The notes: generated by a model from the sequence alone, not told the origin. Shown: positions 1-10,350, counted from the first letter of the stretch. The stretch: 23,434 nucleotides of DNA from Coptodactyla brooksi (GCA_033557675.1 JAWQRM010000380.1:1-23434); one strand, 5' to 3'. Numbers and translations are program-made.

Positions 1-35
1 ATTAAATTTTTTAAACAAGATTGTTACGTATATAA

Positions 36-55
36 CCCTCGGGTCATTATGACCC
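36..55 (+). repeat. Left terminal inverted repeat of the piggyBac-like element
   Basis: It reads ccctcgggtcattatgaccc. It contains its own perfect palindrome, GGGTCAT-T-ATGACCC. Its reverse complement matches the right end at 909-928 in 15 of 20 positions. Confidence 0.7.
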
Positions 56-297
56 AAAACTATTTAGATTTATTTCACTTTATGCAATTTTATTTTTAAC
101 ACTAGTCATATGAATACTATAAATGTATTATAACTATATAGCACCCAAAAAGGTTATACATTCATACTGGTCGAATATGCAAATCTCTGGATGTCTGGGC
201 ATGTCTGTGCGTGCATACTAATGTACCATATAAATAGCGAACGCGGACAGCGCACTTCTGTTTCTTTATATGCAGTGTTGAATAAGTATCAGCATAA

Positions 298-744
298 ATA
301 ACAGATATAGATGCAAATGCATCCGACGATGAGAAATCCGAAGCAGACTATGATTCTTCAGATAATGACGTACTGCAAACAAATATTGTGGTTCCTGTGC
401 AGTCAATACAGCCAAAGGTTATATATTGGGTGTTAGAACCTTTTCCCCAAAGTTTTGACGATAAGGTCGATCGTCAACAAAAGAGAGCAAGTGACAAATT
501 AGCCCCTATGAGAGAGTTTTGGGAGAAGTGAATAGAAATCATGCCTAAATTGTATAATGTAAGTGACAATGTTACTATTGGCGAACAGCTTGTTGGCTTC
601 AGCAAAATATGGCATCACAAAAATAAAAGAGCACGATGTAATCTGCGTCCACCAAACCGTGAGAATAAAAGAAGCATAACATGTTGTAAGTGTAATAAAT
701 ATTTGTGTAAGATTCATGTGGTGTCTTATGGTTGCCAGTGTTAG
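298..744 (+). pseudogene. piggyBac-like transposase remnant (N-terminal part joined to the Cys-rich tail)
   Basis: One reading frame runs from just after a stop at 295 to the TAG at 742-744, interrupted only by TGA at 529-531, which stands where a Trp (TGG) is expected in 'FWEKW'. The start is an acidic stretch (SDDEKSEADYDSSD), typical of piggyBac N-termini. Then come 'DKLAPMREFWEK' and 'NVSDNVTIGEQLVGF', the conserved lead-in to the catalytic domain. Right after that the frame jumps to 'HHKNKRARCN' and a C-terminal cysteine cluster (CCKCNKYLCKIHVV..GCQC), which in piggyBac proteins is a zinc-binding end domain. About 300 residues with the catalytic aspartates are therefore deleted in frame. 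No start codon is present in frame. A dead copy; the family call is fairly firm. Confidence 0.8.
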
Positions 745-908
745 GTATTAGGCAATAATTCGATGCTCATCAACATTTATTTTGTATTTTTTCTTGGTCT
801 CATATTGTACTGGTCTTAAAATGGATGTTTGCATTTATGTACTGTAATAAAATCACAATATATTAATTTCGAGCTATTCTTTACAATTCTCCTGTACCTG
901 CACACATC

Positions 909-928
909 GGGTATGTATGACCCGAAGG
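909..928 (-). repeat. Right terminal inverted repeat of the piggyBac-like element
   Basis: On the plus strand it reads gggtatgtatgacccgaagg. Reverse-complemented, it shares the CTTCGGGTCAT / CCTCGGGTCAT block with the left end. The differences sit in the palindromic half, consistent with age. Confidence 0.65.
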
Positions 929-1059
929 ACTACAAATATATAGTAAAACTAAGGAAACAGCAGGATTAAAAAATTCGAAAATGACTAGATATATGGTATT
1001 TTGTTTTAACCTAATAGTGGAGTGATGATTAGAGGTACATAGTTCACGTAATTCCGGAT

Positions 1060-1076
1060 AGGTGGCGTTACCACCT
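1060..1076. repeat. Perfect 6-bp inverted repeat overlapping a CACCTG E-box
   Basis: AGGTGG-cgtta-CCACCT, with CACCTG at 1072-1077 continuing out of the right arm. It may be a chance hairpin. CACCTG is the reverse complement of the Snail-type site CAGGTG. Confidence 0.5.
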
Positions 1077-1293
1077 GGTACGCTATCGAACTGCTAGAAT
1101 AGAAATAACTATATGTCTATGTACAGGAGAAAGTATCCAATTGGTATTAGAGCAGAGCGTTGAACCTGCAGGTTTAAATCTTAAGTAAATATACCTCGTT
1201 AAAAGGTAGGTTAAACTTACAAAAATTGACTATAATAGATATAATAGCAATAACAATGTTTTATTGCAAATTGGATTGCTTTTCGGTATTAAC

Positions 1294-1310
1294 TATATAT
1301 ATATATATAT
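1294..1310. repeat. TA dinucleotide microsatellite
   Basis: About eight uninterrupted TA units. Confidence 0.9.
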
Positions 1311-1457
1311 CTATAATCTTTGTATCTTTTCACTGTAACAACTAGAAGAAGTTATAATATAAACCAAGCATACGTCAGACCACGAGAGTGTGTCTCTGTA
1401 AAATATGAACCATATTCTAAGATTAAGGGATTTACATTACGATTACATCAGAAACAT

Positions 1458-1488
1458 TTATTATTCACAATAAAATTGTGAATAATAA
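1458..1488. repeat. Perfect 14-bp hairpin
   Basis: The arms TTATTATTCACAAT and ATTGTGAATAATAA are exactly complementary around an AAA loop. The stem is A+T-rich and stops sharply on both sides. It is not bounded by any recognisable element. Confidence 0.9.
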
Positions 1489-2152
1489 TATAATATATGT
1501 TTTACTTCACCATATGTCGTAATTGTTACGCGTAACAAGTACAGTATTAAGTATTTAAATAGGACAATTAATGACAATTATTATTGAAATTTAGATTAAC
1601 AGGAATTTCAAATGTAAATGACCCAATATTGAACAAGCTAGAATAACGATAAAAAAGAATTATTTCCAAGAAATCTAGAGAAAGTTATGCTCCGAAAGTG
1701 CGTTTTTAGACCACAACATTGGAGGGACAGCGGAGCTCGTCTGTCCATATATCGATCTGTGCGAATGTGAATACTCGCTCTTACACCGTTCAATTATATT
1801 TTATAGAAAAGATTGTACCAGTATGAAATGATTACAGCAAGGTTTTCAGAATTGTGATATATGTGGTTTCTTATATGCAGTTTCTTGAAAAAACAGTAGC
1901 TTGTATTTTAGTATATAAATAATAGATACTTTTACGATTATTAGTAACATAAATAACATTACAGATTTCTACTAAAATTTGATCTCTTCTTCAGTTATTT
2001 AAAAAAGTTAATGAATGATAGTCATTAACGAATATGAACTAAAATATTGCTATTAGCTGGCAATATTCACGGTTAAGATAATTGATTTAAATTAATTTAA
2101 AATTTGGTTAGATAGAGGTATTAACAAATGACAAACAAATTTATTATAGTCA

Positions 2153-2289
2153 ACCGTAGCAAATAAAAATATGAACAAAGTTACCTTTCTCTAGTAAGTA
2201 TCTCAACAATACCTCGAAATATAATAGATTTGCCGTAAAGAATAAAAATATGAAGAAAAATTACCTTTCTCTAGTATCTCAACAATACC
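2153..2289. repeat. Imperfect tandem duplication, period about 79 bp
   Basis: The block beginning ccgta...aataaaaatatgaa and ending tctcaacaatacc occurs at 2153-2213 and again at 2232-2289. The second copy lacks 4 bases in the 'ctagtaagtatctc' part and differs at a few other positions. Confidence 0.85.
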
Positions 2290-2582
2290 ACCAAATACAG
2301 CATCTACGAGGGTAGAATTACAATATCTAACATCTACTTTGATGTTAAAGGCAAAGCTTGAAATTTAAATGTTTGTATACAAACGTCCAAATGTTCAAAT
2401 GTCTGTAATTATTGTTGAATCAAAACTAAACAAAGTTCGGAGCGATTATTTACTAGTTATATCACGCGTTTTTCAAAAATGTATTGAAAACCCACACTTG
2501 AAATTTTACAATAGTCAAAGTAAGAGAAAGTCATGTATGGTCTAATATTTATTAGTTAAAAAATTAAATGGCCGATACATGC

Positions 2583-2609
2583 CTCAGTACAACATTTATT
2601 AGTACTGAG
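2583..2609. repeat. Perfect 8-bp inverted repeat
   Basis: CTCAGTAC and GTACTGAG are separated by 11 bases. No associated gene or element. Confidence 0.8.
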
Positions 2610-3792
2610 ACGTTATTTGTACGTTTTTTTTCATAATTTCTAATAATTCATTAAAACCTACGGGAAGAAAGTTGTTTCCCCGCTAATATTACTATTCTGT
2701 AAAACAGTTTGAGAATAATTCACATCAATCACTCAGATAGAAACGAACGAATAAATGAACGAGTAAACCGGAAATTACTTTTGAAAATATATCTATTAAA
2801 TTGGAATAGTAAGAAACGTAGTGATTTAACTACTAGCTGGTTAAAATAGCTAAACTTACAGCAATCGTAATAAGCAAGTGATAGTTTATTATTAAAAGAC
2901 AAACAATAATTATTAAAACAACTGTCTTAAACATATTAATTTATTTTGTCAAGGACAAAATCAATGTCAAGAACTAACATAATGTGTATTTCATGGAAAT
3001 TTAATATTTGTGAAGCTACAAGTGTTAGTTTATTCACTCTTAAGTTCTGCAATATTTTGCTATGTAGGCAAAGATAAGTAACGAAATGCATCAATGTCAA
3101 TCCCAAATTGAAAAGAAACGATTGAAATATTAGTTACATGTCACTTATATAAAATATACAAAAATCAGTCTACTTACCTTAAGAATTTGAAGTGCACTTA
3201 CCTGTCAACTCTTCTTTTACATTTAAACTCCTTTATTACTTTAACTTAATTTATTGATTTTTTAGGACAACTACGTAAAAAATGAAGAGAACACTTTTAG
3301 AAAACATGTTTATTCATAGTATAAAAATCTGTCATATTATAAATGGTATAAAAATTCTACATACATAAGGCACTGTACAATGGCAATAAACATTATCGTA
3401 TAAAAATACGAAGAAATGGAGACTTTCTTCATTGACTAGAGACTATTTTTATATTTACCTCTTTCGCGTGCGTCTGTACACTCGTTTAGTTATAGTAAGA
3501 AGAATAATAGTAATAAAATAAAAATGAAAATAAAAAATGACCAGAATCATTCATCATTATAACCGGACGCACACATTTTATGTACAAGGAAAAGAAAACA
3601 ATATTAAGATGGCAAAAAAGTAAGCTTAAACATTTTAAGCATTTTTGTCATCCTGATATTAGAAAAATACAATACTAAATACTATAGCAATAAAATAATA
3701 ATGGTAGTAATAATAATCTAATATTTTATAACTAGTCACTATGTACAAGACACGTTTTAAATTCGAGGATGCAATATATTAAATTTGTTTTT

Positions 3793-3798
3793 TTTATT
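3793..3798 (-). promoter_or_regulatory. Candidate polyadenylation signal for the Escargot-like gene
   Basis: TTTATT on the plus strand is AATAAA on the coding strand, about 310 bp past the stop codon. It is the first canonical hexamer I find downstream. Others at 3309-3314 and 3232-3237 would give a longer 3' UTR. Which one is used cannot be told from sequence. Confidence 0.35.
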
Positions 3799-4108
3799 TA
3801 CAAAAATTATAGGTATGTTATTGTTGGTACTATGTACAAAATAGGGAAACTATATCTTTTTGTTGCGTATTATTTTGAGTTTATAAATGTTCAGAAATAT
3901 TGTCGTTTTTTCAGTCTATACGGTATAAGGTACATCATATTTTAGCATAACAAAAAATATTATTCTATGTTATGGTTGCTTTTTAAGGCACTTTGATGAT
4001 TTATATTGAAATAAAATTAATAAATATTGTGAAATATGAATATGATGATAAATTTAATGAATTCAAGAATAGAATAAATTACTTTTAACAGGAACAAATT
4101 CACGATGT

Positions 4109-5278
4109 TTAATACATTTTTTCTGGTTTTATTTGTATTATCGTTCCACTACAACCGCTCTCGTTGTGTTTGGTTAAAAGAGACATCCTCGAAAACGTTT
4201 TACTGCACGTTTGACATGAATACTTTTTAACGTCCGAGTGCGTTTGTAAGTGGGCCCTCAAATTCGATCTATCCGCAAAAGCTCTGTTACAATAAGTGCA
4301 AGAAAACGGCTTTTCACCAGTATGAGTTCTAATGTGCCCTTGTAAAAGCCAAGGTCTCGAAAAAGCTTTTCCGCAAATGTCACACTTACATGGTAGGGTG
4401 TGTGTCCTGATGTGCATTTTCAGCGCTCCTAGCGAAAAATATACTTTCTCGCAGTATTTACAGCTAAAGGATTTTCTCGGTCCCTCGCCCGCCGCACAAT
4501 GAAATTGTCGATGTTTTGACAACCCAGAAAAAGTCGAGTAGCTCTTTCCACAGTCTTGACACTGATGGCGGACCCCTTGTCTACGTTTTTCTGACAGATC
4601 TTCGGGAACAACCGGTGGTGGCGATGTCGTTGACGAGTTAGGACTCAAAGAAGCTTGATCGATGGAGTACACGTTGGGTCTTAAAGGCAAAGGAGCTATT
4701 GGTTGCTGGTGATGTGGCGGTGATAGTGAAGAGTCGCTGTTATATGAAGAATTTGTCGGAGACATCGAAATGTATTCGTGATGATACTGATGGTATGGTA
4801 TAAAATGATAATTTGGGGGATAGATTGGAGCAGCGCTTATGCTTCGATGCCAGGTCTGCGGAGCGTATTCAGGGCTGATTGGCGTTGGATACAGAGGTTC
4901 CGTCTTCAGTGGTGGATATACATAATGAGGAGGTGATGGCATCGATGGCGATATTGGAGCTGGTGATGTTGATGGACTCGAATGCGGGCTTGATATTATT
5001 GACGATGTGGATGCGGGAGATTTGGAATATCTCGAAATGCTGAGGTCTTCTGGCTTGGTGCTTAAGTTTTCAGGTTCATCTAGAAAGAAAGGAGGGAAGC
5101 TATTAGTTTTACTCTCGAGAGATCAAGTGGTTTACAAAGCAATCCTATGTATTTTAATAAATATTAATCTACCTGAGGAGGACGACAACGATGCATTATC
5201 CTCTTCCTGGATCAGATGATAAGGCCTCTTCTTCAAAGGACAATTTCTGTAGTTCTTGTTCATGATGGTCACAGGCAT
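4109..5278 (-). CDS. esg: Snail-family C2H2 zinc-finger transcriptional repressor, Escargot-like (two exons)
   Basis: Coding exons are 5278-5173 and 5079-4109, joined across a 93-bp GT-AG intron to give 358 aa. An in-frame stop lies upstream of the first ATG, and a second ATG follows at residue 6. Residues 9-20 hold the insect Snail N-terminal box (CPLKKRP). PEDLS at 45-49 and 194-198 fit the PxDLS motif that recruits the CtBP corepressor. A Ser/Pro-rich then Tyr/His/Pro-rich linker follows. Five zinc fingers fill about 207-345: four C2H2 (C209/C212/H225/H229, C242/C245/H258/H262, C268/C271/H284/H288, C296/C299/H312/H316) and a last C2HC finger (C324/C327/H340/C345). As family knowledge, these are nuclear repressors binding CAGGTG E-boxes, acting in stem-cell maintenance and epithelial, neural and tracheal development. 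Finger phrases such as KSYSTFSGL, SFSCK and RMSLLTKH favour Escargot over Snail or Worniu; that paralogue call is inference. The gene looks intact. Confidence 0.95.
5080..5172 (-). other. Intron of the Escargot-like gene
   Basis: On the coding strand the donor reads CAG|GTAGAT and the acceptor TTCTTTCTAG|ATGAAC after a pyrimidine-rich tract. Splicing joins a lone G to AT, forming an Asp codon (residue 36), and keeps the frame into 'EPENLS'. Without splicing, exon 1 runs to a stop shortly after the donor, and the downstream exon loses its start box. The fit of both splice sites with the reading frame is strong evidence. Confidence 0.9.
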
Positions 5279-5640
5279 CTTCAAACACTCAATAAACAAT
5301 TGCCACAAAAAAGTAAATCCAGTAAGTTTCCCGACACAGACAAAATAGACACTGTTCTTCGAAAAAATTTTTTAAACACGAACTAACCGATTAAACTCAG
5401 TATAACTCTGGTTAACTATTGCTGATGTTCACTGCTTCGAGGCAGGCGAACTTCTGGTTTGGCTCGGCGAGTTTCCCTGCTAATAAGTGAGCACACCAGG
5501 TGTAGCACGTGCTCGTGAGCCAATGGCGCGACGGTCTGCCTTTGAGAGCTACCAATCGTGGAATGGTGGTGGGGGAAACAGGCAGGTGTGAATGTTGGTT
5601 GCGGTACCGTATAGAGACGAGGCAGGAGGCAGCGAAAAGT
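5279..5640 (-). promoter_or_regulatory. 5' UTR and proximal promoter region of the Escargot-like gene, with E-boxes
   Basis: This segment is clearly richer in G+C than its surroundings, above all at 5430-5640. It contains CAGGTG at 5497-5502 and 5583-5588, CACGTG at 5506-5511 and a CCAAT at 5516-5525 on the plus strand. CAGGTG is the core bound by Snail-family proteins, so self-repression or cross-regulation by paralogues is possible (inference). I cannot place the transcription start; no convincing TATA box or initiator stands out. Confidence 0.5.
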
Positions 5641-8600
5641 GTATTGTCTAGAGTTAGACGATACGATATGGAGCGCTATGGAAGAAATTTACGATTAATT
5701 ACAAAAGAAATGTTTGCTTATTAGATATTTTCAAAATTTATTTTATTTTTTTACAAAATCTAATGTCAAGTTATCACTACTAAACACGATTTTTATTTAC
5801 TTACTTCTCTGATTGTTTTATTTGTTTCATTAAATTCTAAATTAAATAAGGTATTAAGATTGTACATAATGGTGATGGTATAGGAATCTGGGATGCTACT
5901 ACAGCTAGAGAAGCGATTAATTGGTGAAAGATTTACGTACAACCGTAAATATAGTTTTATTTCGTGTATTTCTTCTTTTTTGTTAATAAAATATTCGTGG
6001 CTTACAAGATATTTGGAAAAAACTGACTTATTTTTTAACTTTTCGAATCCCACCCAACTCTCTAGTTATTGGTTTTGGAAAAAAAACTGTATGCACTAGT
6101 TGTAGGTAATTAAGTTTTTAATAACATAGTCTAGTTATGCTTTTTTGCAACCTGTCATCTTGGATTTTGTTAAAAAAATGTCCTTTTAATAATTAGTAAT
6201 ATTTCCAGCTTGAATTAGTAATTGGCTTAATCTGAAGTTTTAATTTTACAAGTAAAGCAATACAAAAATCAGGATAACTCCTTTATTCTTCAAAATAACA
6301 GTGATATAATGGTTGTGTTACCTTCACAATTATTAAAAATGCCTCTATCTTCGAACAACACCCGACTATGATTACCATTAAATAAAAGCAAGTTTATGCT
6401 TAAAATGTCAGGTGACTGAAATTCTCTTGAGTACTGTTATTAAAAAAATTAATTATCTACAAAATTTCTCTTTGTAATAATCTAATTCACAAAACCGCTA
6501 TGTTTAGTTATAATAGCGAACAATATTCAACTATAAAACTGTTATTAGTATTAATCTTCTTAATATTAATATTAATGATTTTATTATATAAAAAATGGTG
6601 CTTGTATAATTTTATTGAAATATTGTCAAAATAAGTAATATCTTGACGAAACGTGTGCACTGACAGACAACAAGTTATTGTAGAATTTCAAATGAATTAG
6701 AATTTCAATCTTAATTCTACAATAAGAAGAAATGCGTCTATCATTGTATTAGTTGATAGATCATTGTTATTGTCTAGCAACGTGTTGCGAATACAGCTTT
6801 TTCCTATGTTCCCACAATTATAGTCTTCCAAATAACTTTATTTAACAAATTTATCGCTCTAGTCTAATCTATCGATCCCTAGTTTAAGTGGCATTATCGT
6901 AGAGGAATGAAGGCCAGGAAGCATACTATTCAATTAAAGTATTGGTAATACTTCAACTCTTGTTGAAGGCAAGCCGCTTTATTACGCTTATTGTAGTAAA
7001 ACATTTTCTAGTATATTTAAAAAAAAACGTAATGTAAGCCAGTTGTACTATGGCGATAATATAGAACAAATCAGAGAAAATGTACTAAAGTTCCCAAATT
7101 TGCCCCTTCTAAAATTGATTTATTACAATGTCTCTTATTTTTTTCACAATGAATTATGAATAGCATTTTATGCCATGCTGAAATATATAGGTAATGTATA
7201 TCTTATTATTCGTATAGACCAAGAAAACCGTAATGTCAATATTTCTGAAACCTATAAACTTTAAATAACATACAGTAAGATGTTTCCTATTTTGTGGTTA
7301 CAAGCAACAATAATATGTAATACCAATAATCTTTTACGTCGAAAGCACGTTTAATATAATCGAATCTAAATAGTGTTCTGTTACTAGTTACAAATTAGAC
7401 TGACATTACTATTTCATTACTATAATATTTAGTACTTTATTTTTCTAATATCAGGATGGTAAAAAAACTAGCAATATTAAGTTGATTTTGAAACTGAATC
7501 TTAATAATTTATAGAAAGCAATTAAATGGTTGAATTTAAAATAAAAATTGGAAGGTAAGTACAATCGAAAGTCTACAAGTAATTACAATTATTGCGATCA
7601 TAATTATACGAATCCAGAAAAAATCATATCTGTATTTTAGAAAACAATTTCTATTTGTTGAAACCATTTTTATAAAATAGCACACCAAAATATATTTTCT
7701 AATTAAATTTGAATCCTTTTCACGTATATATTGTAATATATTGTACTTATATTGTCTTACTGTTCATTGTAATTTTTCATCTTCATATCTATTTTAAAAT
7801 TTAATAACAATCTTATTGCATTACAAATGACCAAGGGAAATTTTTCTAATCTCTGAAAGTTGACTCATGTTGTTCACATGAACCTTTTTAAAATTGGGGA
7901 TAATTATTGTTTGTTTATAAAGTGCAATGAAAGCAATGCAATTGGCCCGATTAAAATCCACACATCAACTTGTATTGAAGAGCTAAAAGGTTGAACGTTA
8001 TAATCATTCTCAAAAAATCGAGAACGCGATTAATTTTTTCTACCATTTCCTATTATCGATTAAATTTCCTACTATACATCATCTACATAAAATGAAAAAC
8101 AACAATGTATTGCTCATAACAATAATAATGTTTTAAGAGCAAACTTTAATCATGTTATTGTACTCCATTGCTTTCAGAAGGTCAGGTACAAAGTAGCTAA
8201 TTATCCCCTAATATATTTACAAATTTTCCACCATCATACCCTAATTATTTTGTTTACGTCAATATTATTTGACTAACGTGTTTTCAAGCTTTGTAATGTT
8301 TTCTCAAAACATTTCTCTGGGCAAAAGGAACGTAGGTAAATGGTGTCAAATTCTTCGTTAGGTAAATAAGTACAGGGAATGGTGATTGTGAAATCCAATC
8401 GCATTAGTTAATCTGAAATACATTTAGTTCACATGAGAAGAAAATCAACGTAGTCCAAAAATTTTCTAATAATCCCTTAAGTTCACTGACACTGTATAAT
8501 TTCTCTGTAACCATTATTATTTACTCTATAATTTTGTTGACTATCACATTACGAAATCGCTGTATAATGAGAACTTGCGTCAAACAGCAGATCGATTCAG

Positions 8601-8739
8601 ATGTTACACGTGATTATGTTTCTTTAACAGCTATGAGCTTTTGATACCGACACCGTTGTTAAATATCAAATGACAGCTATAGTAAGAGTGCACCTTTGCT
8701 TGAAGCAGATGTGTGTATATGGGGTGCTGGTAAGCAAGA
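5641..8739. other. Gene-free stretch upstream of the Escargot-like gene
   Basis: Very A+T-rich with only short chance reading frames. A 13-bp inverted repeat (6675-6725) and a single CAGGTG (6409-6414) are the only structured items I note. Long non-coding flanks are usual around insect Snail-family genes, so enhancers could lie here, but none can be identified by eye. Confidence 0.6.
6675..6725. repeat. Perfect 13-bp inverted repeat
   Basis: TTATTGTAGAATT and AATTCTACAATAA are separated by 25 bases. The spacer repeats 'gaatttcaa' twice. The stem is too short and the loop too long for an ordinary microRNA precursor. Confidence 0.85.
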
Positions 8740-8815
8740 AAAATCAGTTAGTTCGATACCCAAAACGAGACATCTGGTAGCGTAAGTTGTACACCTGATC
8801 AGACTATTCTGGGTG
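8740..8815 (-). mobile_element. tRNA-derived SINE head, decayed
   Basis: On the minus strand an A-box-like TAGTCTGATCAGG (8806-8794) is followed 46 bp later by a B-box-like GGTATCGAACT (8760-8750), which is the spacing of a tRNA gene promoter. The stretch between, with 'TTACGCTACCAGATGTCTCG', looks like a degraded anticodon arm. It does not fold as an intact tRNA. One A-box position deviates from consensus. Plausible rather than proven. Confidence 0.4.
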
Positions 8816-9520
8816 ACAGGAACAAACTTGATAGACATATCAAAACTGAAGCTGCAGACAAGGGAATTTAAATCCCACAGTAATAAGGTGAAATGAATGT
8901 AAAATGAAGATTTTGTTTTCATTACTTAGTTTTTTGAATAAAATATTTCAAGGAGAACTCGGTTTAACGTTAGAAAACGATAGAATTGTGTGATATATTC
9001 TATTTTCAAGAGAGAAGGTACGAAGGCACGCGAGTAGCAGATGTGCGTTCGAGACCGTTACAGAGCACCCTTCGATGAACAGAAGGGCGAGCGCCCCTCG
9101 CCCCTCAGCTGGGTAAAGGCAGGGTGCCATACCGACCAGTGCGGTGTGCAATGTGCAAAAATGCACCTTTCGAAAACCAGTACCTAGGGCTTTGTGTTAC
9201 TATTTTTATTTCGGTCCTCGTCGCCCAGAAAGATTTTAATCATTATTCGGGGTTGGTTTGCTTTTCAACCTGGCCCAGTGATTTAAGGTACGCATTGAAT
9301 GAGGGTAGACGAAACCGGAAATAACTATTTTTATAAAGAAGTCTTAAGGAAGCAAGAAATAAAAGAAATTGATTAAAAACCTATTTTAAATATTATTAAT
9401 CCTGCCTTTCTATTTCTTAATTCAAGGCCATTAAACTCTACCTTGTTATTTAAAATGAATTCGGTAGGTTCGCATGTTTATATATATCAAGTTAAAGTTT
9501 GGTCAAATTATAAGTAACAG
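8816..9520. other. Gene-free stretch with a G+C-rich patch
   Basis: Positions about 9050-9130 are much richer in G+C than the neighbours and include a small hairpin GGGCG-ag-CGCCC. Overlapping reading frames occur on both strands there, as expected for G+C-rich DNA, but none has a recognisable motif. It may be an unidentified repeat. Confidence 0.5.
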
Positions 9521-9682
9521 CCTACATTTTACGAGGAAGGAATTGATAAACTGCCAGGAAGATGGGCGAAGGTCATATATATTAGTGTCGAATACCTAAT
9601 AAATTAATATAATTTTATTGTTTAATGAAAACAACATAAATGTCTGATAAAAAATGGTAGTTACTTATGACTCGACCTAATA
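9521..9682 (+). mobile_element. mariner transposon 3' end fragment (transposase C-terminus plus 3' terminal repeat)
   Basis: The frame 9521-9607 encodes a short piece ending at TAA, with 'FYEEGIDKLPGRWAKV'. This matches the usual mariner C-terminal pattern of an FY..GI.KL..RW.KV block just before the stop. A terminal-repeat-like end follows at 9651-9680, whose reverse complement starts TTAGGTCGAGTCATAAGTAA, and is followed by TA (9681-9682), the mariner target dinucleotide. The rest of the transposase and the 5' end are absent, so this is a 5'-truncated relic. It lies 360 bp before another mariner remnant that carries earlier parts of the protein, so the two are separate copies or a rearranged one. 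Confidence 0.65.
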
Positions 9683-10044
9683 TACATTCATAATATTTTA
9701 TTTAAATTAGTATTTTTTATACTATACGTTTATTACAAGTACTTTCAAAATAAGATATTTTATTTATAATATAATAAGACCACTTATTCATATACTATAT
9801 AATAATTCAATTCTATCAACATTTGTTGTTAAGAGCTAAAGTAAGGCTGAAACTAGCTGCATATGCTAAAATGATTTATTTTATTTCGTTTTATAGACAA
9901 ATCTATACAAGATGCAAAACACCTTGATCCCCCGATTAAACTGTGTATGCATCGTGTTTAAAATGATGTTTATCTTAAATAGTACATACCCTTAAACAAT
10001 AATCTTGGAAAATATGATCAATTTATTTTCTAAACAATGTTTTT
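9683..10044. other. A+T-rich spacer between two mariner remnants
   Basis: No coding or structural signal seen. Confidence 0.6.
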
Positions 10045-10347
10045 CTAGGTTGGTTTGTTATGATTCTTTGTACACAAATGATACAGGTCTCCAGGCGGGC
10101 CGTAGTGATGATGAAAACATCAACAATCGATTACAACGTCGAAAAAGTACAAATTCAGTTTTTTTCGGATGTTTTGAGCATGAAAAATTTGTTGCACAGA
10201 AGTTGCTGAATGAACTCAAGGACGATCCAAAACTGTTCTAAGTGGGAACAATCTAAACATCCTGAGTAGCCAAGACCGAAAGTAGCTCATAAAGGTCGAA
10301 CGAATGTGAAGGTTCTACTCGCAGTTTTTTTCGATTTCAACAGAGAC
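10045..10347 (+). pseudogene. mariner transposase remnant, internally deleted
   Basis: In one frame (phase of 10111) the segment encodes 'MKTSTIDYNVEKV', like the linker between the mariner DNA-binding motifs, and further on 'SKWEQSKHPE', a TAG at 10267-10269, then 'PRPKVAHKGRTNVKVLLAVF' running into FDFN. The last block matches the mariner 'PRPKKAR..SNVKVMLTVFFD' region. Two in-frame stops are present and about 130 residues between the blocks are missing. CTAGGTTGGTTTGTTATG at 10045 resembles a mariner 5' terminus but is not secure. Homology stops abruptly after FDFN, where the hammerhead-bearing repeat begins. Confidence 0.65.
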
Positions 10348-10350
10348 AAT

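Larger units (their letters stand above)
36..932 (+). mobile_element. piggyBac-like DNA transposon, internally deleted and dead
   Basis: A ~0.9-kb element bounded by imperfect inverted termini (36-55 and 909-928, 15 of 20 bases identical) encloses a piggyBac-type transposase remnant. piggyBac elements insert at TTAA. Here the flanks read ATAA on the left and ACTA on the right, so the target duplication, if this is the true boundary, has decayed. An AATAAA at 846-851, about 100 bp past the transposase stop, may be the element's own polyadenylation signal. Most of the transposase, including the catalytic core, is missing, so this copy cannot move itself. The termini and protein remnant are seen directly; the family assignment rests on the conserved 'DKLAP..EFWEK' and 'NVTI.EQLVGF' blocks and the Cys-rich tail. 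Confidence 0.8.
933..3792. other. Gene-free A+T-rich stretch with small repeats
   Basis: I see no coding region with a recognisable family motif on either strand. The stretch holds small inverted repeats (1060-1076, 1458-1488, 1725-1746, 2583-2609), a short TA microsatellite and an imperfect 79-bp tandem duplication (2153-2289), each listed separately where clear. The end nearest the Escargot-like gene may include part of its 3' UTR if a more distal polyadenylation site is used (TTTATT, i.e. AATAAA on the minus strand, at 3309-3314 and 3232-3237). Confidence 0.6.

Noticed and set aside
541..744. Apparent 67-codon gene
   Set aside because: It is the 3' part of a longer piggyBac transposase remnant; the ATG is internal and follows an in-frame nonsense codon.
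4109..4942. Escargot-like gene starting at the internal Met at 4942
   Set aside because: The frame stays open upstream to a good splice acceptor, and the upstream exon supplies the conserved CPLKKRP box.
5007..5219. 70-codon plus-strand frame
   Set aside because: Antisense shadow of the Escargot-like exon 2, intron and exon 1.
5509..5724. 71-codon plus-strand frame in the promoter region
   Set aside because: No known motif; explained by the higher G+C content of the segment.
6675..6725. microRNA precursor
   Set aside because: The stem of 13 bp is too short and the loop too large.
9047..9056. B-box-like GTTCGAGACC, possible tRNA or SINE
   Set aside because: No A-box at the expected distance upstream and no cloverleaf.
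10005..10241. 78-codon plus-strand gene
   Set aside because: Out-of-frame shadow across the second mariner remnant.
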